Shown here piece after piece: positions 46,186 to 56,143 of a stretch of 64,000 nucleotides of DNA. The notes beneath the pieces are model-generated. The model had not been told where the DNA came from. It ran no database searches and was given only the letters and a program-made list of their open reading frames with translations. The stretch is from CAVVMA01 sp963788205 (GTDB lineage: Bacteria; Desulfobacterota; Binatia; Binatales; Binataceae): NCBI GenBank assembly GCA_963788205.1, contig CAWBGG010000002.1, positions 1,273,628 to 1,337,627 of the forward strand, given 5' to 3'. Position numbers and translations under genes: made by a program. How positions within the stretch are numbered: position 1 is the stretch's first letter; each line of letters opens with the position of its first letter.

Positions 46186-46374
46186 ATGCGTCATTGTCAC
46201 ATTTGCGGCAAGCATCCATCAGTCGGAAATAACGTCAGCCACGCCAACAACAAGACCAAGCGGCGATGGCGTCCCAACCTTCAGGAAGTCCGCGCCGAGG
46301 TCGGCGGCGGCGTAAAGCGAATCCTCGCCTGCACGCGCTGCATCCGCAGCGGCAAGGTCCGCAAGGTCGCCTGA
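46186..46374 (+). CDS. rpmB: 50S ribosomal protein L28
   Basis: Ribosomal bL28, 62 residues. HCHICGKHPSVGNNVSHANN, KTKRRWRPNLQEVRA and LACTRCIRSGKV include the two CxxC pairs of the zinc-binding form. It is not beside rpmG; it stands alone in this window. Confidence 0.97.
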   Translation: MRHCHICGKHPSVGNNVSHANNKTKRRWRPNLQEVRAEVGGGVKRILACTRCIRSGKVRKVA

Positions 46375-46424
46375 CTGGGCCAGCCGCCACCGGATTCGTC
46401 AGCGCGCTTGATCCCCCATCCGCG

Positions 46425-46943
46425 ATGGTTCTAAAACGAATCTCTCGCCGATTTATCCTGACGCTCGCGGCGGCGAGCGTCGCGGGAGCGATCGCGACCG
46501 CATCTGGGGCCTTCGCCGCCAGCGTAAGCGGCATCCTCACGGGCGCCGACGGCAGGCCCATCGGCGGCAGCCAGATCCATTTCGAGCAGAGCATCACGCA
46601 CGATCTCTTCCTGCTGAGGACCGACTCCGACGGCAAGTTCTCGATCGATCTGCCCCCCGGCGCCTACGATTTGCGGGGCGATCGCGGCGCGATGATTGAC
46701 GCGGGGATTATCGTCCACGACGACGACCTCGGGCTGGGCAAGCTCGTCGCGCGCGGCGGATGGAGCATCTTTCATCGCGAAGGCGTGTCCGAAGGACTGG
46801 TGACTACGCCGGCGCCATCCACCGCCAACCTGCCGCCGGTCCGGTTCGTAACGGGCGAGGCCGCTACGGAGGCGGCTTCGGCCGCGCCGGCGACCAATAC
46901 GCCGCAAACGCCCCTGGTCTCCACGCCGCCGGCGGCGAAATAA
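46425..46943 (+). CDS. Exported carboxypeptidase-regulatory-like domain protein
   Basis: 172 residues: twin-Arg-like/Sec signal (KRISRRFILTLAAASVAG), then a beta-sandwich module (VSGILTGADGRPIGGSQIHFE; LLRTDSDGKFSIDLPPGAYDL), the CarboxypepD_reg pattern, and an Ala/Thr/Pro-rich tail. Such modules are often surface or periplasmic binding parts. It ends 40 bases before the convergent sensor-kinase gene. Confidence 0.7.
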   Translation: MVLKRISRRFILTLAAASVAGAIATASGAFAASVSGILTGADGRPIGGSQIHFEQSITHDLFLLRTDSDGKFSIDLPPGAYDLRGDRGAMIDAGIIVHDDDLGLGKLVARGGWSIFHREGVSEGLVTTPAPSTANLPPVRFVTGEAATEAASAAPATNTPQTPLVSTPPAAK

Positions 46944-46983
46944 AAGCGCCGCGCCGGCCACAAGTTCCCGACGACGCAAGCGA

Positions 46984-49084
46984 TCAGGTATCGGTTGCGT
47001 AGCGCGCCCCGGGTTCTTTGGGACCATCAAGGCAACTGTTCAGCACCGCCGCCAGCTCGTTCGACCCGTATCGGCTTGGTGACAAAACCGTCCATCCCGG
47101 CGCTCAGGCATTTAAGGCGTTCGCCTTCCAGCGCGTGCGCCGTGAGCGCGAGCACGATTGTATGGTGGCCGTTGCCGCGCTCGCGGCGGCGAATCTCGGC
47201 GGTGGTTTCGTAGCCGTCCATGTCGGGCATTTGACAGTCCATTAACACCACCGGATACGATGTGCGCGTCAGCTCTTCGAGCGCTTCGCGTCCGTTGCTG
47301 GCGACGCGCGGCTCATAGCCGAGCTTGCGCAATTGGAGCGTCGCGACTTTCTGGTTAACGCGGTCGTCCTCAACCACCAGGACCGCGATACCCTGGCGCG
47401 ATGCGCCCGGCGGCGGCGCATCGCCGTTGCCGTGCGCCAATGTCGGGCTGGGAGCGGACTTGCCGAAGCGCGCGTTGAAATGAAAGGTCGAGCCCTGACC
47501 CGGCTCGCTGCGCACCTCGATCTCGCCGCCCATCAAAGCTGCCAGCTTGGCGGAGATCACCAGGCCCAAACCGGTGCCTCCGTAGCGGCGCGCGCTTGAA
47601 TCATCGACCTGGGAGAAGGGCTGGAACAATTTGCCCATCAAATGCGCGGGAATTCCGATGCCGGTGTCGCAAATTTCAAATCGAAGGATTACTTCATCTT
47701 CGCTCTCGGCTTCCAGGCGTGTGCTGACGTTCACGCCGCCGCGATCGGTAAACTTCACGGCGTTGCCGACCAGGTTGCTCAGCACCTGGCGCAGCCGCAC
47801 CGGGTCGCCATAGAGCGTCGCCGGGACATCGGGCGCGACCTGCAGCGTCAGCGCCAGTCCTTTGCGGCGCGCCTCGACCGACAGCAGCGTGGTTACCGTT
47901 TTGAGGATCCGGGCCGGCTCGAACGGCTTGTGATCGAGCACCACTTTGTCGGCCGAGATCCGGGAGAAGTCGAGGATGTCGTTGACCACCGTGAGCAGCG
48001 TGTCGGCGCTGGTGCGGATGGTCTCGGCGAATTCTTCCTGCGCCTGGTCGAGTCGGGTATCGAGCAGCAGCTCGGTCATCCCGATCACCCCGCTGAGCGG
48101 GGTGCGAATCTCATGGCTCATATTGGCCAGAAACGCCGATTTCAGCCGCGAGGTTTCCAGCGCCATGTCGCGCGACCGGACCATCTCGTCCTCGTAGCAC
48201 TTGCGCTCGATAGCGGCGGCCAGCACATTGGCAACCGACTGGAGGAAACTCAAGTCTTCGGTGTCGAACTCCTTGCGCGCGAGCGTGAAGACGCCTAGCG
48301 CTCCGAACGGACGCTCGCGGCCGAGCACGGGCACGCAGGCTCCGCTGGTGATGCCTCGTTCACGGATCGACGGCGAAACCGCGAAGCGTTTTTCAATGCT
48401 GAAATCCTCGACGATAATCGGGGTGGCCGCCCGGATCGCGCAGTCGGCAAGGGCATCCCACGAAACCGCGTCTGGATTCGCTGCGGGATCAGCCGCGGCA
48501 CTGGCGACCGCGAGCGGTGCACCGCCCTGCACCGGCGACGACTCGAGGACTTGGCAAAAATCAATCTTGAGATTTCCCGCCACCAGCACCGCCGCTTTGC
48601 GCATGAAGTCGTCCAAGCGCGGATTGCCCAGCGCCTCTTCGCCCAGCGCCGCAACCGTGGCGCTCAAAAGCGCGCGCAGCCGCACTTCCTGTTCGGCGCG
48701 CTTGCGCAGGATCGCATAGCGCAGCGCACGGGCCAGAGACTCGGAGTCGAGGTGGCTCTTTTCAAGGTAGTCCTGCGCGCCGTTCTTCACTGCCTCGAGC
48801 ATCACCGATTCGTCCCCGAGCCCGGTCAGGACCACTATAGGGATCTCGGGCGCGCAAGTGTGGACCCTCGCGATAGTCTCCAGCCCGCTGCAGTCGGGCA
48901 GCGAGAGATCCAGCAGTACGGCGTCGATTGCGCCCTGGCCCAGGCGCTCCAAGCCGCCGGCCAGCCGGTCCTTCCAGTCCAGCTCGAACTGCTTGCTGCG
49001 GTCTCCGCGGAGCATTTCGCTGACGAGTCTAGCGTCGCCCGGGTTGTCCTCAATCAGCAGGGCCCTGATCTTCTCGGGGAACAT
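46984..49084 (-). CDS. Hybrid sensor histidine kinase: REC-GAF-HisKA-HATPase-REC (late frame break)
   Basis: Soluble phosphorelay protein of about 700 residues. It has an N-terminal receiver (LLIEDNPGDARLV; VLLDLSLPDCSGLE), a GAF-type sensor (about 150-300), a kinase core with phosphor-acceptor His in LANMSHEIRTPLSGV, and ATP-lid motifs (DTGIGIPAHL; GGTGLGLVISAKL). A C-terminal receiver follows (VEDDRVNQKVA; VLMDCQMPDMDGYE). The frame breaks near 47059-47063; one extra base restores the receiver's last helix ELAAVLNSCL and a stop at 46984. It follows a response regulator and membrane kinase on the same strand. Confidence 0.92.
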
Positions 49085-49090
49085 GGCCTG

Positions 49091-49525
49091 TTACCGTCCC
49101 GGCAGCTTTACGATCGTCAGCCAGAAGTCCTGGATATACCTGACCACGTTGACGAACTGCGCCAGGTCCACCGGCTTCACGATGTAGCAGTTCGCATGCA
49201 AATTGTAGGTCTTCAGGATGTCGGCTTCCGCGGCCGAGGTGGTCAGAATCACGATCGGGATGCTTCTCAGCTCCGGCGACTGCTTAATCTCGGCCAGCAC
49301 CTCGCGCCCGTCCATTTTCGGCAGATTGAGGTCGAGCAAAATGACGTCGGGACGGACGGCCCCTGCGTACTTGCCCTTACGATAGAGAAAGTCCATCGCC
49401 TCCTGCCCGTCGGACGCCACCGACATGTTGTTGCTGAACTTGCCGTCCTTGAGGACCTCGCGGGTCAGGCGCACGTCGCCGGGATTGTCTTCCACTAAGA
49501 GGATCTCGATCGGTTTGGCTTGCAT
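49091..49525 (-). CDS. Single-domain response regulator (Rcp1-like)
   Basis: 144-residue receiver without output domain: EILLVEDNPGDVRLTREVL, the phospho-acceptor Asp in VILLDLNLPKMDGREVL, VILTTSAAEADI and the Lys in YIVKPVDLAQF. Extended loops like these mark the Rcp1/phytochrome-type regulators. Its ATG overlaps the stop of the membrane kinase gene (TGATG), so that kinase is the likely phospho-donor. Confidence 0.93.
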   Translation of the reverse strand: MQAKPIEILLVEDNPGDVRLTREVLKDGKFSNNMSVASDGQEAMDFLYRKGKYAGAVRPDVILLDLNLPKMDGREVLAEIKQSPELRSIPIVILTTSAAEADILKTYNLHANCYIVKPVDLAQFVNVVRYIQDFWLTIVKLPGR

Positions 49526-51783
49526 CAGGGAATCCATGCGGCGGCGCCCTCCTCCATCGCTGCCGGCACGGTGAACGAGAACGTCGCGCCCTTGCCGGGC
49601 TCGGAATCCGCCCAGATGCGGCCGCCGTGGCGGGTGACGATTTTCTTGCAAATCGCCAGTCCGATGCCGGTGCCGGGATACTCCTCGCGGCCGTGCAGGC
49701 GCTGGAAGATCACGAAGATCCGGTCGCGAAACTGCGGGTCGATTCCGATTCCGTTGTCGCGCACCGAAACGATCCATTCGCCGTCGCGGCGCTCGGCTCC
49801 GATATGGACGCTCGGCGCGCCGTTGGACTGAAACTTGATCGCGTTGCCGATCAGGTTCTGGAACAACTCGACCAATTGCTGCTGGTCTCCGATCACCGCC
49901 GGCAGCCGATCGCAGGTGACTTGCGCACGGCTTTCATTCACCGCCATCGTCAGGTTCGAGAGCGCCTGTCCCAGGACCTCCTGCATCTCGACCCTCTCCA
50001 ACGGCTTGCCGCGGCTGCCGACCCTGGCGTACGCGAGCAGGTCGCCGATCAGGGTCTTCATGCGGGTCGCCCCATCGACCGCAAACCTGATGAAGTCATC
50101 GGCGTCGCTGTCGAGTTTGCCCTTGTAGCGCCGCTCGATGAGTTGCACGTAGCTCGCGACCATCCGCAGCGGCTCCTGCAGATCGTGCGACGCCACGTAG
50201 GCGAACTGTTCGAGCTCGGCGTTGGACCTCGCGAGCGCTTCCCGGCGCTCCTCGAGCTCGCGCTCCGCGGCCTTGCGCGCCGTGATGTCAACGATAACGC
50301 TCGACACCAGAGCGCCCTGGTCGGTCTCGACCGGGCCCAGGCTGACCTCGATCGGGAACTCGGTGCCATCCTTGCGCAGGCCAACCAGATCGCGCCCGCC
50401 ACCCATCGATCGGGGTATCGGTTTGCCGTAGTAGGCCTCCCGATGCCCCACGTGGGTTCCCCGCAGCCGCTGGGGCAACAGGATTTCGATCGGCTGTCCG
50501 AGCAGCTCCTCGCGCGTATAGCCGAATAACTCCTCGGCGCGCGAATTGACGATGGCTATGTCACCGCGCCGGTCCGAGATAATGATCGCCTCCGGCGACG
50601 CTTCGAGCAGCTTCTTGAACCTCCGCGCCTCGAGCTCGCTGGCGGCGGCTTTCCGCTGCTGGAGCTCGCGCTCCGCGGCTTTGCGGGCCGTGATGTCAAC
50701 GATGACGCTCGACACCAGGGCGCCCTGGTCGGTCTCGACCGGGGCCAGGCTGACCTCAATCGGGACCTCGGTGCCATCCTTGCGCCGACCCACGAGATCG
50801 CGCCCGAAGCCCATCGAGCGGCTTACCGGCTTGGCGTAGTAGGCCTCCCGATGCCCCAGGTGGCCTCCCCGCAGCCGCTGCGGCAGCAGGATTTCGATCG
50901 GCTGCCCGAGCAGTTCCTCGCGCGTATAGCCGAACAGCTCCACCGCGCGCGAATTGACGATGGCTATTTGGCCGCGCCGGTCCGAGATGATCATCGCCTC
51001 GGGCGAAGCCTCGAGGAAGGTCCGGAATCTCGCCGCTTCGAGCTGGCCGCGTTCGGCGATCTCGCTTTGTCGAAGGCTTGCGCGCAGGGCCCGGAGCATC
51101 TTGTAAACGAACACGCCGGCGAACGACAGGAACAGAAATGATGCGATTGAGCCGCAGATTATGGCCAGAACCATCAGGTGGAAGTTGGCGACTTGCCGTG
51201 CCGTGCGCTGCCTCAGCAGCCCGCGCTCCCGTTCGGTCATCTGGGCGATGTCTTTCAGAATGGTGTTCGTCAGATCCTGCGTTCTGGTGGAGAAAACCAG
51301 CTCCTTCGCGGACTTGGAGTCATTCGCCCTTCGCGCGGCGACCTCCTGAGACATGATGTCAATCCGCGAGGCGAGCGCCGGGCCCAGAACGTCGAGCCAT
51401 TTCTGCTGAACGGGGTTGTCGCTGGTGAGTTGCCGTATGTCTACCAGCTCGCTCGCGGCCCTCGCTCGCCCTGCAACGAAGTGGGCAAGCTCGCTCTCAT
51501 TCCCGGTCAGGATGTAGTCGCGCGCACCGATTTGCATCTCCTGCATCGCCTGCGTCAGGCCGTCGAGATGTTCGATCACGACATGCGTGTGCTCCAACCA
51601 CTCCCTGCCGAGAATCAGCTGCTGGGTCAGGAAGTAGCCCACGCAGCCCATCACCACCGTGGTGCCAATTGACAGCGCGTATCCGGCCCAGATCCGCAGG
51701 CCATAGTTAGGCTCGCGCGGGTGAGCCAGAGCACCACTGTCGGCGCTGCTACCGGTTGTCGTCGCTTCCGTTCCAGCCCCCAT
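49525..51783 (-). CDS. Membrane sensor histidine kinase: CHASE3-PAS-PAS-HisKA-HATPase
   Basis: About 752 residues. Two helices (IWAGYALSIGTTVVMGCVGYF and LMVLAIICGSIASFLFLSF) flank a CHASE3-like periplasmic domain. Two almost identical PAS domains follow (SPEAMIISDRRG and SPEAIIISDRRG), then a kinase core with His in YVASHDLQEPLRM, NAIKFQ and DNGIGIDPQF, of the phytochrome-like/ETR type. GGAG precedes the ATG at 51783. Coupled to the Rcp1-like regulator. Confidence 0.93.
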   Translation of the reverse strand: MGAGTEATTTGSSADSGALAHPREPNYGLRIWAGYALSIGTTVVMGCVGYFLTQQLILGREWLEHTHVVIEHLDGLTQAMQEMQIGARDYILTGNESELAHFVAGRARAASELVDIRQLTSDNPVQQKWLDVLGPALASRIDIMSQEVAARRANDSKSAKELVFSTRTQDLTNTILKDIAQMTERERGLLRQRTARQVANFHLMVLAIICGSIASFLFLSFAGVFVYKMLRALRASLRQSEIAERGQLEAARFRTFLEASPEAMIISDRRGQIAIVNSRAVELFGYTREELLGQPIEILLPQRLRGGHLGHREAYYAKPVSRSMGFGRDLVGRRKDGTEVPIEVSLAPVETDQGALVSSVIVDITARKAAERELQQRKAAASELEARRFKKLLEASPEAIIISDRRGDIAIVNSRAEELFGYTREELLGQPIEILLPQRLRGTHVGHREAYYGKPIPRSMGGGRDLVGLRKDGTEFPIEVSLGPVETDQGALVSSVIVDITARKAAERELEERREALARSNAELEQFAYVASHDLQEPLRMVASYVQLIERRYKGKLDSDADDFIRFAVDGATRMKTLIGDLLAYARVGSRGKPLERVEMQEVLGQALSNLTMAVNESRAQVTCDRLPAVIGDQQQLVELFQNLIGNAIKFQSNGAPSVHIGAERRDGEWIVSVRDNGIGIDPQFRDRIFVIFQRLHGREEYPGTGIGLAICKKIVTRHGGRIWADSEPGKGATFSFTVPAAMEEGAAAWIP
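50254..51041. repeat. Tandem duplication of the PAS-coding segment, 408-bp period
   Basis: Segments starting near 50254 and 50663 are highly similar at DNA level (landmark GAATTGACGATGGC at 50543 and 50951, 408 bases apart), coding two 136-residue PAS units. This points to recent in-frame duplication. Confidence 0.88.
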
Positions 51784-51959
51784 TAGCTTGCTCCACAGCG
51801 ATCTCGGCGTGTTCTGCCAAAAGCAAAACGGGGGCCGCGAAAGCCAGCCGCGATTAGAACAACTGGGCCTAAGCGAAGTCGCAGCCTGAGACAGCGCGTG
51901 CCTCAATCCTGGCGCCGCAAAAGTGGCGGAGCTGGCTTTCCGGCGCCGCGCGCCGTTCG

Positions 51960-52445
51960 CTATTTCCAGGCCAATCGCTGACCCAGGGAATGGGTCAGGG
52001 TCTCGACATCCTTCGCGGTATTGACGTGACGGGGCGGCGTTTCGAAGGTCTCGTAAGGCTTAAGACGCAGCACAACCCGTTGCTCTGCAATCGATCCCTG
52101 CTTCATCGTCGGCCACACCGACTCGGGCATCGGCTGGCCCGCCATCACACCCGCGATTTTCATCATCAGGTCGGTGGCGGCCTCAATGTCGGTGTCGATC
52201 GTAGCGTCGCAGTAGACTTGCAGATAAGTAGGCGGCCACTTCTCATCGAGTACGCACAGCGCGATTTTCGGATTGCGGCCGATCGCTTTGGCCTTGCCCC
52301 GCTCGGCCATCGTGGAGACCAGAATGTCGTCGCCGTCCATTACATAGTAAACGGCCGACATCGAGGGTCCGTCGTGCTTGCGGTTGTAGCCGAAGATCGC
52401 CGTGCGATGCGATCGCACAAATTCCATCCGTTCCTGCATGTTCAT
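51960..52445 (-). CDS. PPOX-family protein (pyridoxamine-phosphate-oxidase fold, F420/FMN type)
   Basis: About 161 residues from MNMQERMEFVRSHRTAI. A split-barrel flavin/F420-binding fold: FGYNRKHDGPSMSAVYYVMD, DDILVSTMAERGKAKAIGRNPKIALCV and WPPTYLQVYCDATID. In F420-producing bacteria, proteins with this start usually bind F420 rather than FMN. A GTG at 52493 would add 16 residues, but GAGGAG favours the ATG. It is divergent from the FAH-family gene. Confidence 0.82.
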   Translation of the reverse strand: MNMQERMEFVRSHRTAIFGYNRKHDGPSMSAVYYVMDGDDILVSTMAERGKAKAIGRNPKIALCVLDEKWPPTYLQVYCDATIDTDIEAATDLMMKIAGVMAGQPMPESVWPTMKQGSIAEQRVVLRLKPYETFETPPRHVNTAKDVETLTHSLGQRLAWK

Positions 52446-52619
52446 CGCGTGCGCGCGCTCCTCAGACTCCGGTGGAAGTTTCGCCACCGCCACAGTCGCC
52501 TCGATAGTTCCGCCTTTTGGCGCGCGAGGTCAAATCGCGGTTCGATTTTGGCGCGAAAGATCGTAGACTCAGGGGTCGCGCATCGTGATGCGGCCACGCG
52601 CCGCGCGATCGAGGGCAAA

Positions 52620-53494
52620 TTGAAGCTGGCAACTTTTACCTATCAGGCGGCGACCCGAATCGGGGTGGTAGCCGGGAACGCGATGGTCGATCTGGCCGCC
52701 GAGGCGCCGGAGCTGCCGCGTGAGATGACGGCCTTTCTCGCCGCCGGACGCGATGCGATCGAGCGCGCGCGCAAGGCCGCCGAGAAGAGCACCAAGCGCA
52801 TCCCGCTGGACCAGCTCCGGCTCGAAGCTCCGGTGCTCCATCCCCCGGAATTTCTGGCGATCGGCCTCAACTACGCCGACCACGCCGCCGAGACCGGCAC
52901 CAAGGCGCCCGAGTTTCCGATCTTCTTCAACAAGCAGATCAGTTGCGTCACCGGCCCCTACGATCCGATTCATCTGCCACGCGTATCCTCGATGCTGGAC
53001 TACGAGGGCGAGTTGGGCTTCGTCATTGGCCGGCGATGCCGTCACGTGCCGCGCGAACGCGCGCATGAAGTGATCGCGGGCTACCTGGTGGTTCACGACG
53101 TGAGCGTGCGGGACTGGCAATTCCGCTCGCAGACCATGACGCTGGGCAAGTCGTTCGACACGCACGGACCGATGGGGCCGTGGATCGTTACGCCCGACGA
53201 GGTCGGCGACCCCCACAAGCTAGAGTTGCGCACCTGGGTAAACGGCGAATTGCGGCAGCATTCGAACACCAAAAACCTGATCTTCGATTGCTTCGCGCAG
53301 ATCGAGACGCTCTCGACCGTGTTCACCTTGCAACCCGGCACGGTCGTCTCGACCGGAACTCCGGCCGGGTTGCGATCGCGATGAAGCCGCCGCGCTATCT
53401 TAAGACCGGTGACGTTGTGCGGATCGAAGTCGAGCGGGTCGGTCACCTCGAAAATCGGGTGATCGACGAGCCCGCCGACAGCGCGATCATCTAG
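52620..53494 (+). CDS. Fumarylacetoacetate hydrolase family protein (one frame break)
   Basis: About 291 residues. EFLAIGLNYADHAAETG, PIFFNKQISCVTGPYDPI, LDYEGELGFVIGRRCR (metal-binding acidic residues) and TMTLGKSFDTHGPMGPW are the FAH core. Members hydrolyse C-C bonds of beta-diketo or ureidoglycolate-type acids in aromatic breakdown. The frame stops early at 53384 in TGTPAGLRSR; a missing base near 53366-53370 would give TPAGVAIAMKPPRYL and a normal end at 53494. TTG start with GAGGG close upstream. Confidence 0.88.
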
Positions 53495-53515
53495 CCCAAA
53501 CAGAGGCGAACCGCG

Positions 53516-53941
53516 ATGAAGATCAATCCGATCCAGGCGCAAATTGTCCGGCTGATAAGCCAGTTCCACGTCGCGGCGTATCGGCTGTCCGGCGGATGGG
53601 GTCCGCTCAACCGCAACACGCTGATCCTCACCACGCGCGGGCGCAAGAGCGGACGCGAGATCTCCAAACCGCTGCTCTACTTCGAGGATCAGGGGCGCAT
53701 CTATCTGGTCGCGTCTTACGGCGGCAACGATTCACCGCCGGCCTGGTATCTCAACCTGGTCAAAACCCCGGCGGTCAAGGTGCAGGTCGGCAGTTCGATC
53801 CGAAACTGCCGGGCGCGCACGCTATCGGCCAAGGAAGCGGAGCCGATATGGCCCGGTTTGCTCGCGATCTATCCCGCCTACGCAGGTTATCAAAAGAAGA
53901 CCACGCGGCAAATTCCGATCGTGGAGCTGGCGCCGACGTAG
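53516..53941 (+). CDS. Deazaflavin (F420)-dependent nitroreductase family protein (Ddn-like)
   Basis: 141 residues of the split-barrel Ddn family. LNRNTLILTTRGRKSGREIS and YLVASYGGNDSPPAWYLNLVKTP are its standard motifs, binding F420H2. Members reduce quinones or nitro compounds. It is 21 bases after the FAH-family gene, likely one unit. Confidence 0.9.
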   Translation: MKINPIQAQIVRLISQFHVAAYRLSGGWGPLNRNTLILTTRGRKSGREISKPLLYFEDQGRIYLVASYGGNDSPPAWYLNLVKTPAVKVQVGSSIRNCRARTLSAKEAEPIWPGLLAIYPAYAGYQKKTTRQIPIVELAPT

Positions 53942-53954
53942 TGGCTGGCAAGAA

Positions 53955-53981
53955 GTGGCACAGGCTTAAGCTCTGTGCCAC
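53955..53981. terminator. Hairpin between convergent genes
   Basis: A 9-bp perfect stem (GTGGCACAG / CTGTGCCAC) around a self-complementary GCTTAAGCT loop, placed between the ends of the Ddn-like and VOC genes. It has no long T tract, so it may act as a bidirectional hairpin stop. Confidence 0.5.
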
Positions 53982-53983
53982 CG

Positions 53984-54367
53984 CTACTCGGTCTGCTCCA
54001 GAAACTCGAGCCGATTCCCGAACGGATCGCGAGCGAAGAAGCGCTTTTGCCGTGGCAGCGGGCTGCCCTCTTTCACCTCGATTCCGGCAGCCACCAGCCT
54101 CGCACGCAACGCGTCGAGGTCCTTGACCATGAAGCCCGCGTGTCGGCCTGAGGCGCGATTGGAACTCGCCGCGTTGCGCTCGGCGCTCAGATGCACCTGC
54201 GGCGCACCGCATAGGTACCACGCTCCGGCCGGAGACTCGGCGTGCGTGATACGCTCCAGCGGCTCCAGGCCGAGCACTCCGCCATAGAAAGCCTCGGCCT
54301 GCTCAGGTGCTTCAGGTCCGTCATCTATAATGAAATTTGTGTGATCGACGCTGTACAAAAACCCCAT
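53984..54367 (-). CDS. VOC-superfamily (glyoxalase-like) protein
   Basis: About 127 residues from MGFLYSVDHTNFIID. AEAFYGGVLGLEPLERI, APQVHLSA, GRHAGFMVKDLDALRARL and FFARDPFGNRLEFLE follow the paired VOC module with metal-ligand-like His/Glu positions. Function unknown. Convergent with the Ddn-like gene. Confidence 0.87.
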   Translation of the reverse strand: MGFLYSVDHTNFIIDDGPEAPEQAEAFYGGVLGLEPLERITHAESPAGAWYLCGAPQVHLSAERNAASSNRASGRHAGFMVKDLDALRARLVAAGIEVKEGSPLPRQKRFFARDPFGNRLEFLEQTE

Positions 54368-54394
54368 GGCAGCCCTTTCCGCCAAAGCGTGCTA

Positions 54395-54708
54395 TTGCGG
54401 CATCATCAGTCCAGCACCTGGCGTTCCTGCGCAGCGCGCTCAAACCGACGGGATATATAGTTTGCCAGACGCCCAACGCCGCCGCGCTTCACAAGCGCAT
54501 AAATTTGGCGCTGGGAATTCAACCTTATGAGAGGATCCGGCCGGTGCGCGACAACCCCGGTCACTTCCGCGAGTACACGAAAGCCGAACTTATCGAAGCG
54601 AGACTGAAGCGGGCTTCAGGGGCTCCTGCTAGCCGCCTATATCTGGGTGCCCCAGCAGAAAGATACACTCCCCGCCGGGCCGAAAGTATACCGCTTGACA
54701 CCGCTTGA
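54395..54708 (+). pseudogene. SAM-dependent methyltransferase, C-terminal remnant
   Basis: A stretch reading HLAFLRSALKPTGYIVCQTP, then NAAALHKRINLALG and NPGHFREYTKAELIEA. This is the post-motif region of class I methyltransferases of the polysaccharide/tailoring type (LKPGGYLL...TPN...HKR...HFREYT). The SAM-binding N-terminal half is missing, and there is no proper start. After ELIEA the sequence loses resemblance. A gene remnant at the edge of the accessory zone. Confidence 0.6.
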
Positions 54709-54756
54709 CTGCGGGTGGTATGCACGTCGGTAGCTTCGCAGCAAAGGAGGGATCTC

Positions 54757-56141
54757 ATGATCGCCAGAAGAACGGGTTCGCGTGCATTCTCTGCACTTCT
54801 GATCCTTGTCGCCGCCTTCGCCCTCAGCAACCTCGATGGAGTACCAAGCGCTCAGGCTCAGGGCCTCGTCTGCAACGGCTCAACGGATAACACGACTGCC
54901 CTGCAAAACTTAGTGAACGCTCTTGGCTCAGCCGGTGGAACCGTGAACCTGCCAGCTGCGTCTGCGACCTGCAACTTCTCGGGTACGGTGATCTTCCCAC
55001 GTAATGTGACCCTTGAAGGTGCAGGGCCAGATGCAACTAATCTCCATTATACCGGCTCTGCTGTCGCGATGGTCTGGGCCGACAACGGCTCGTCCACGGC
55101 CTATCATCGAGGCGGAGCAAGAGATTGCACGATTTCCGGGACAAACAACACCGGCATCGGCCTTTGGACCGGCGGCGATCCGGCGGGTGTGGTGGCGCCT
55201 AGCGGTGTCCCCCGGTTGAGAACTCCGCCTTTGGCGACTTTCTGACCTTCATAAATCTCAAGGTTACCGGCTTCTTTGTCGGGTACCAGCTTGGCAACAA
55301 CTCCTGGGACATTACGTTCCTCTCGCCCGCATTTATGAACAACACGATTGGTTGGTATCTGCCTTCTAATATATGTAATGCCGGAGAGAATATCACGGTT
55401 CATGGCGGTGCTATTTCAAATGGTCAAAACGGTATAGTGAACGACTACGACAATTCAGACCTGGTGCTGAACGACGTATCCTTGGATGGATTCTCGAGTT
55501 CGGCGATCGTGGCTGGTAACGCGGCATCGTCTACTCAAGGAGGCACCGTCGAACTCAACAATCCGCATATCGAATACTTCGCCGAGGCTATTTCCGGGCC
55601 AGTTTTCTATGTCTATGGCCAGGCCGTATTCTCGTCGATTTCCGTACGCGATGGGGTTATTCAATTTGATAGCGCAACCCCTACCGCCGCAGCCTTGGTA
55701 GAGATGTGTGACAGTACTGCGTGTACCACTGCGGGTAACCCTCACACAGAGGCGTTTCAGCTAAGCTGCACGCAGATTCGCAGCGCTGGGAATATCAGTT
55801 ATACAGGTACTTGCAGCTATACTGCTTCTGGCGTCTGCATCGACAGGGACACAAGCGCACAGGACGCAAAGATTGGTCCGTACAACTATTGGACGGGTTC
55901 ATCGTTCGGTGCTCCATCTGGCAGTCAGTTTCTACCGGGCTTGGAAAATCTGATTCAGTATCACGGCTCTGGTTCCTACGCCGCTCCGACCTGCAACTCC
56001 ACCTCACCCCAAATGCCAGTGTGCGTTACTGATGCCGCTGCTTGCGTGTTGGGCACGACCTATGCGAGCGGAGGCGGCGCTGTGCATTGTCGGGTGCAGT
56101 GCAACCTGACCAATTGGGTCGAAAGTGGAATCAAGTGTTGA
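54757..56141 (+). CDS. Exported beta-helix (pectate-lyase/tailspike-like) protein (one frame break)
   Basis: About 461 residues once joined. A strong AGGAGG, six bases before the ATG, and a signal peptide (FSALLILVAAFALSNL...AQAQ) mark the start. ALQNLVNALGSAGGTVNLP and NVTLEGAGPDATNLHY are typical of right-handed beta-helix pectate-lyase-like openings; GNNSWDITFLSP and ITVHGGAISNGQNGIV are helix rungs. The frame breaks in a C5 run at 55209-55213 (one C lost). Cys-rich C-terminus. Lower GC than neighbours, so probably acquired. Enzyme or adhesin role open. Confidence 0.72.
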
Positions 56142-56143
56142 CC

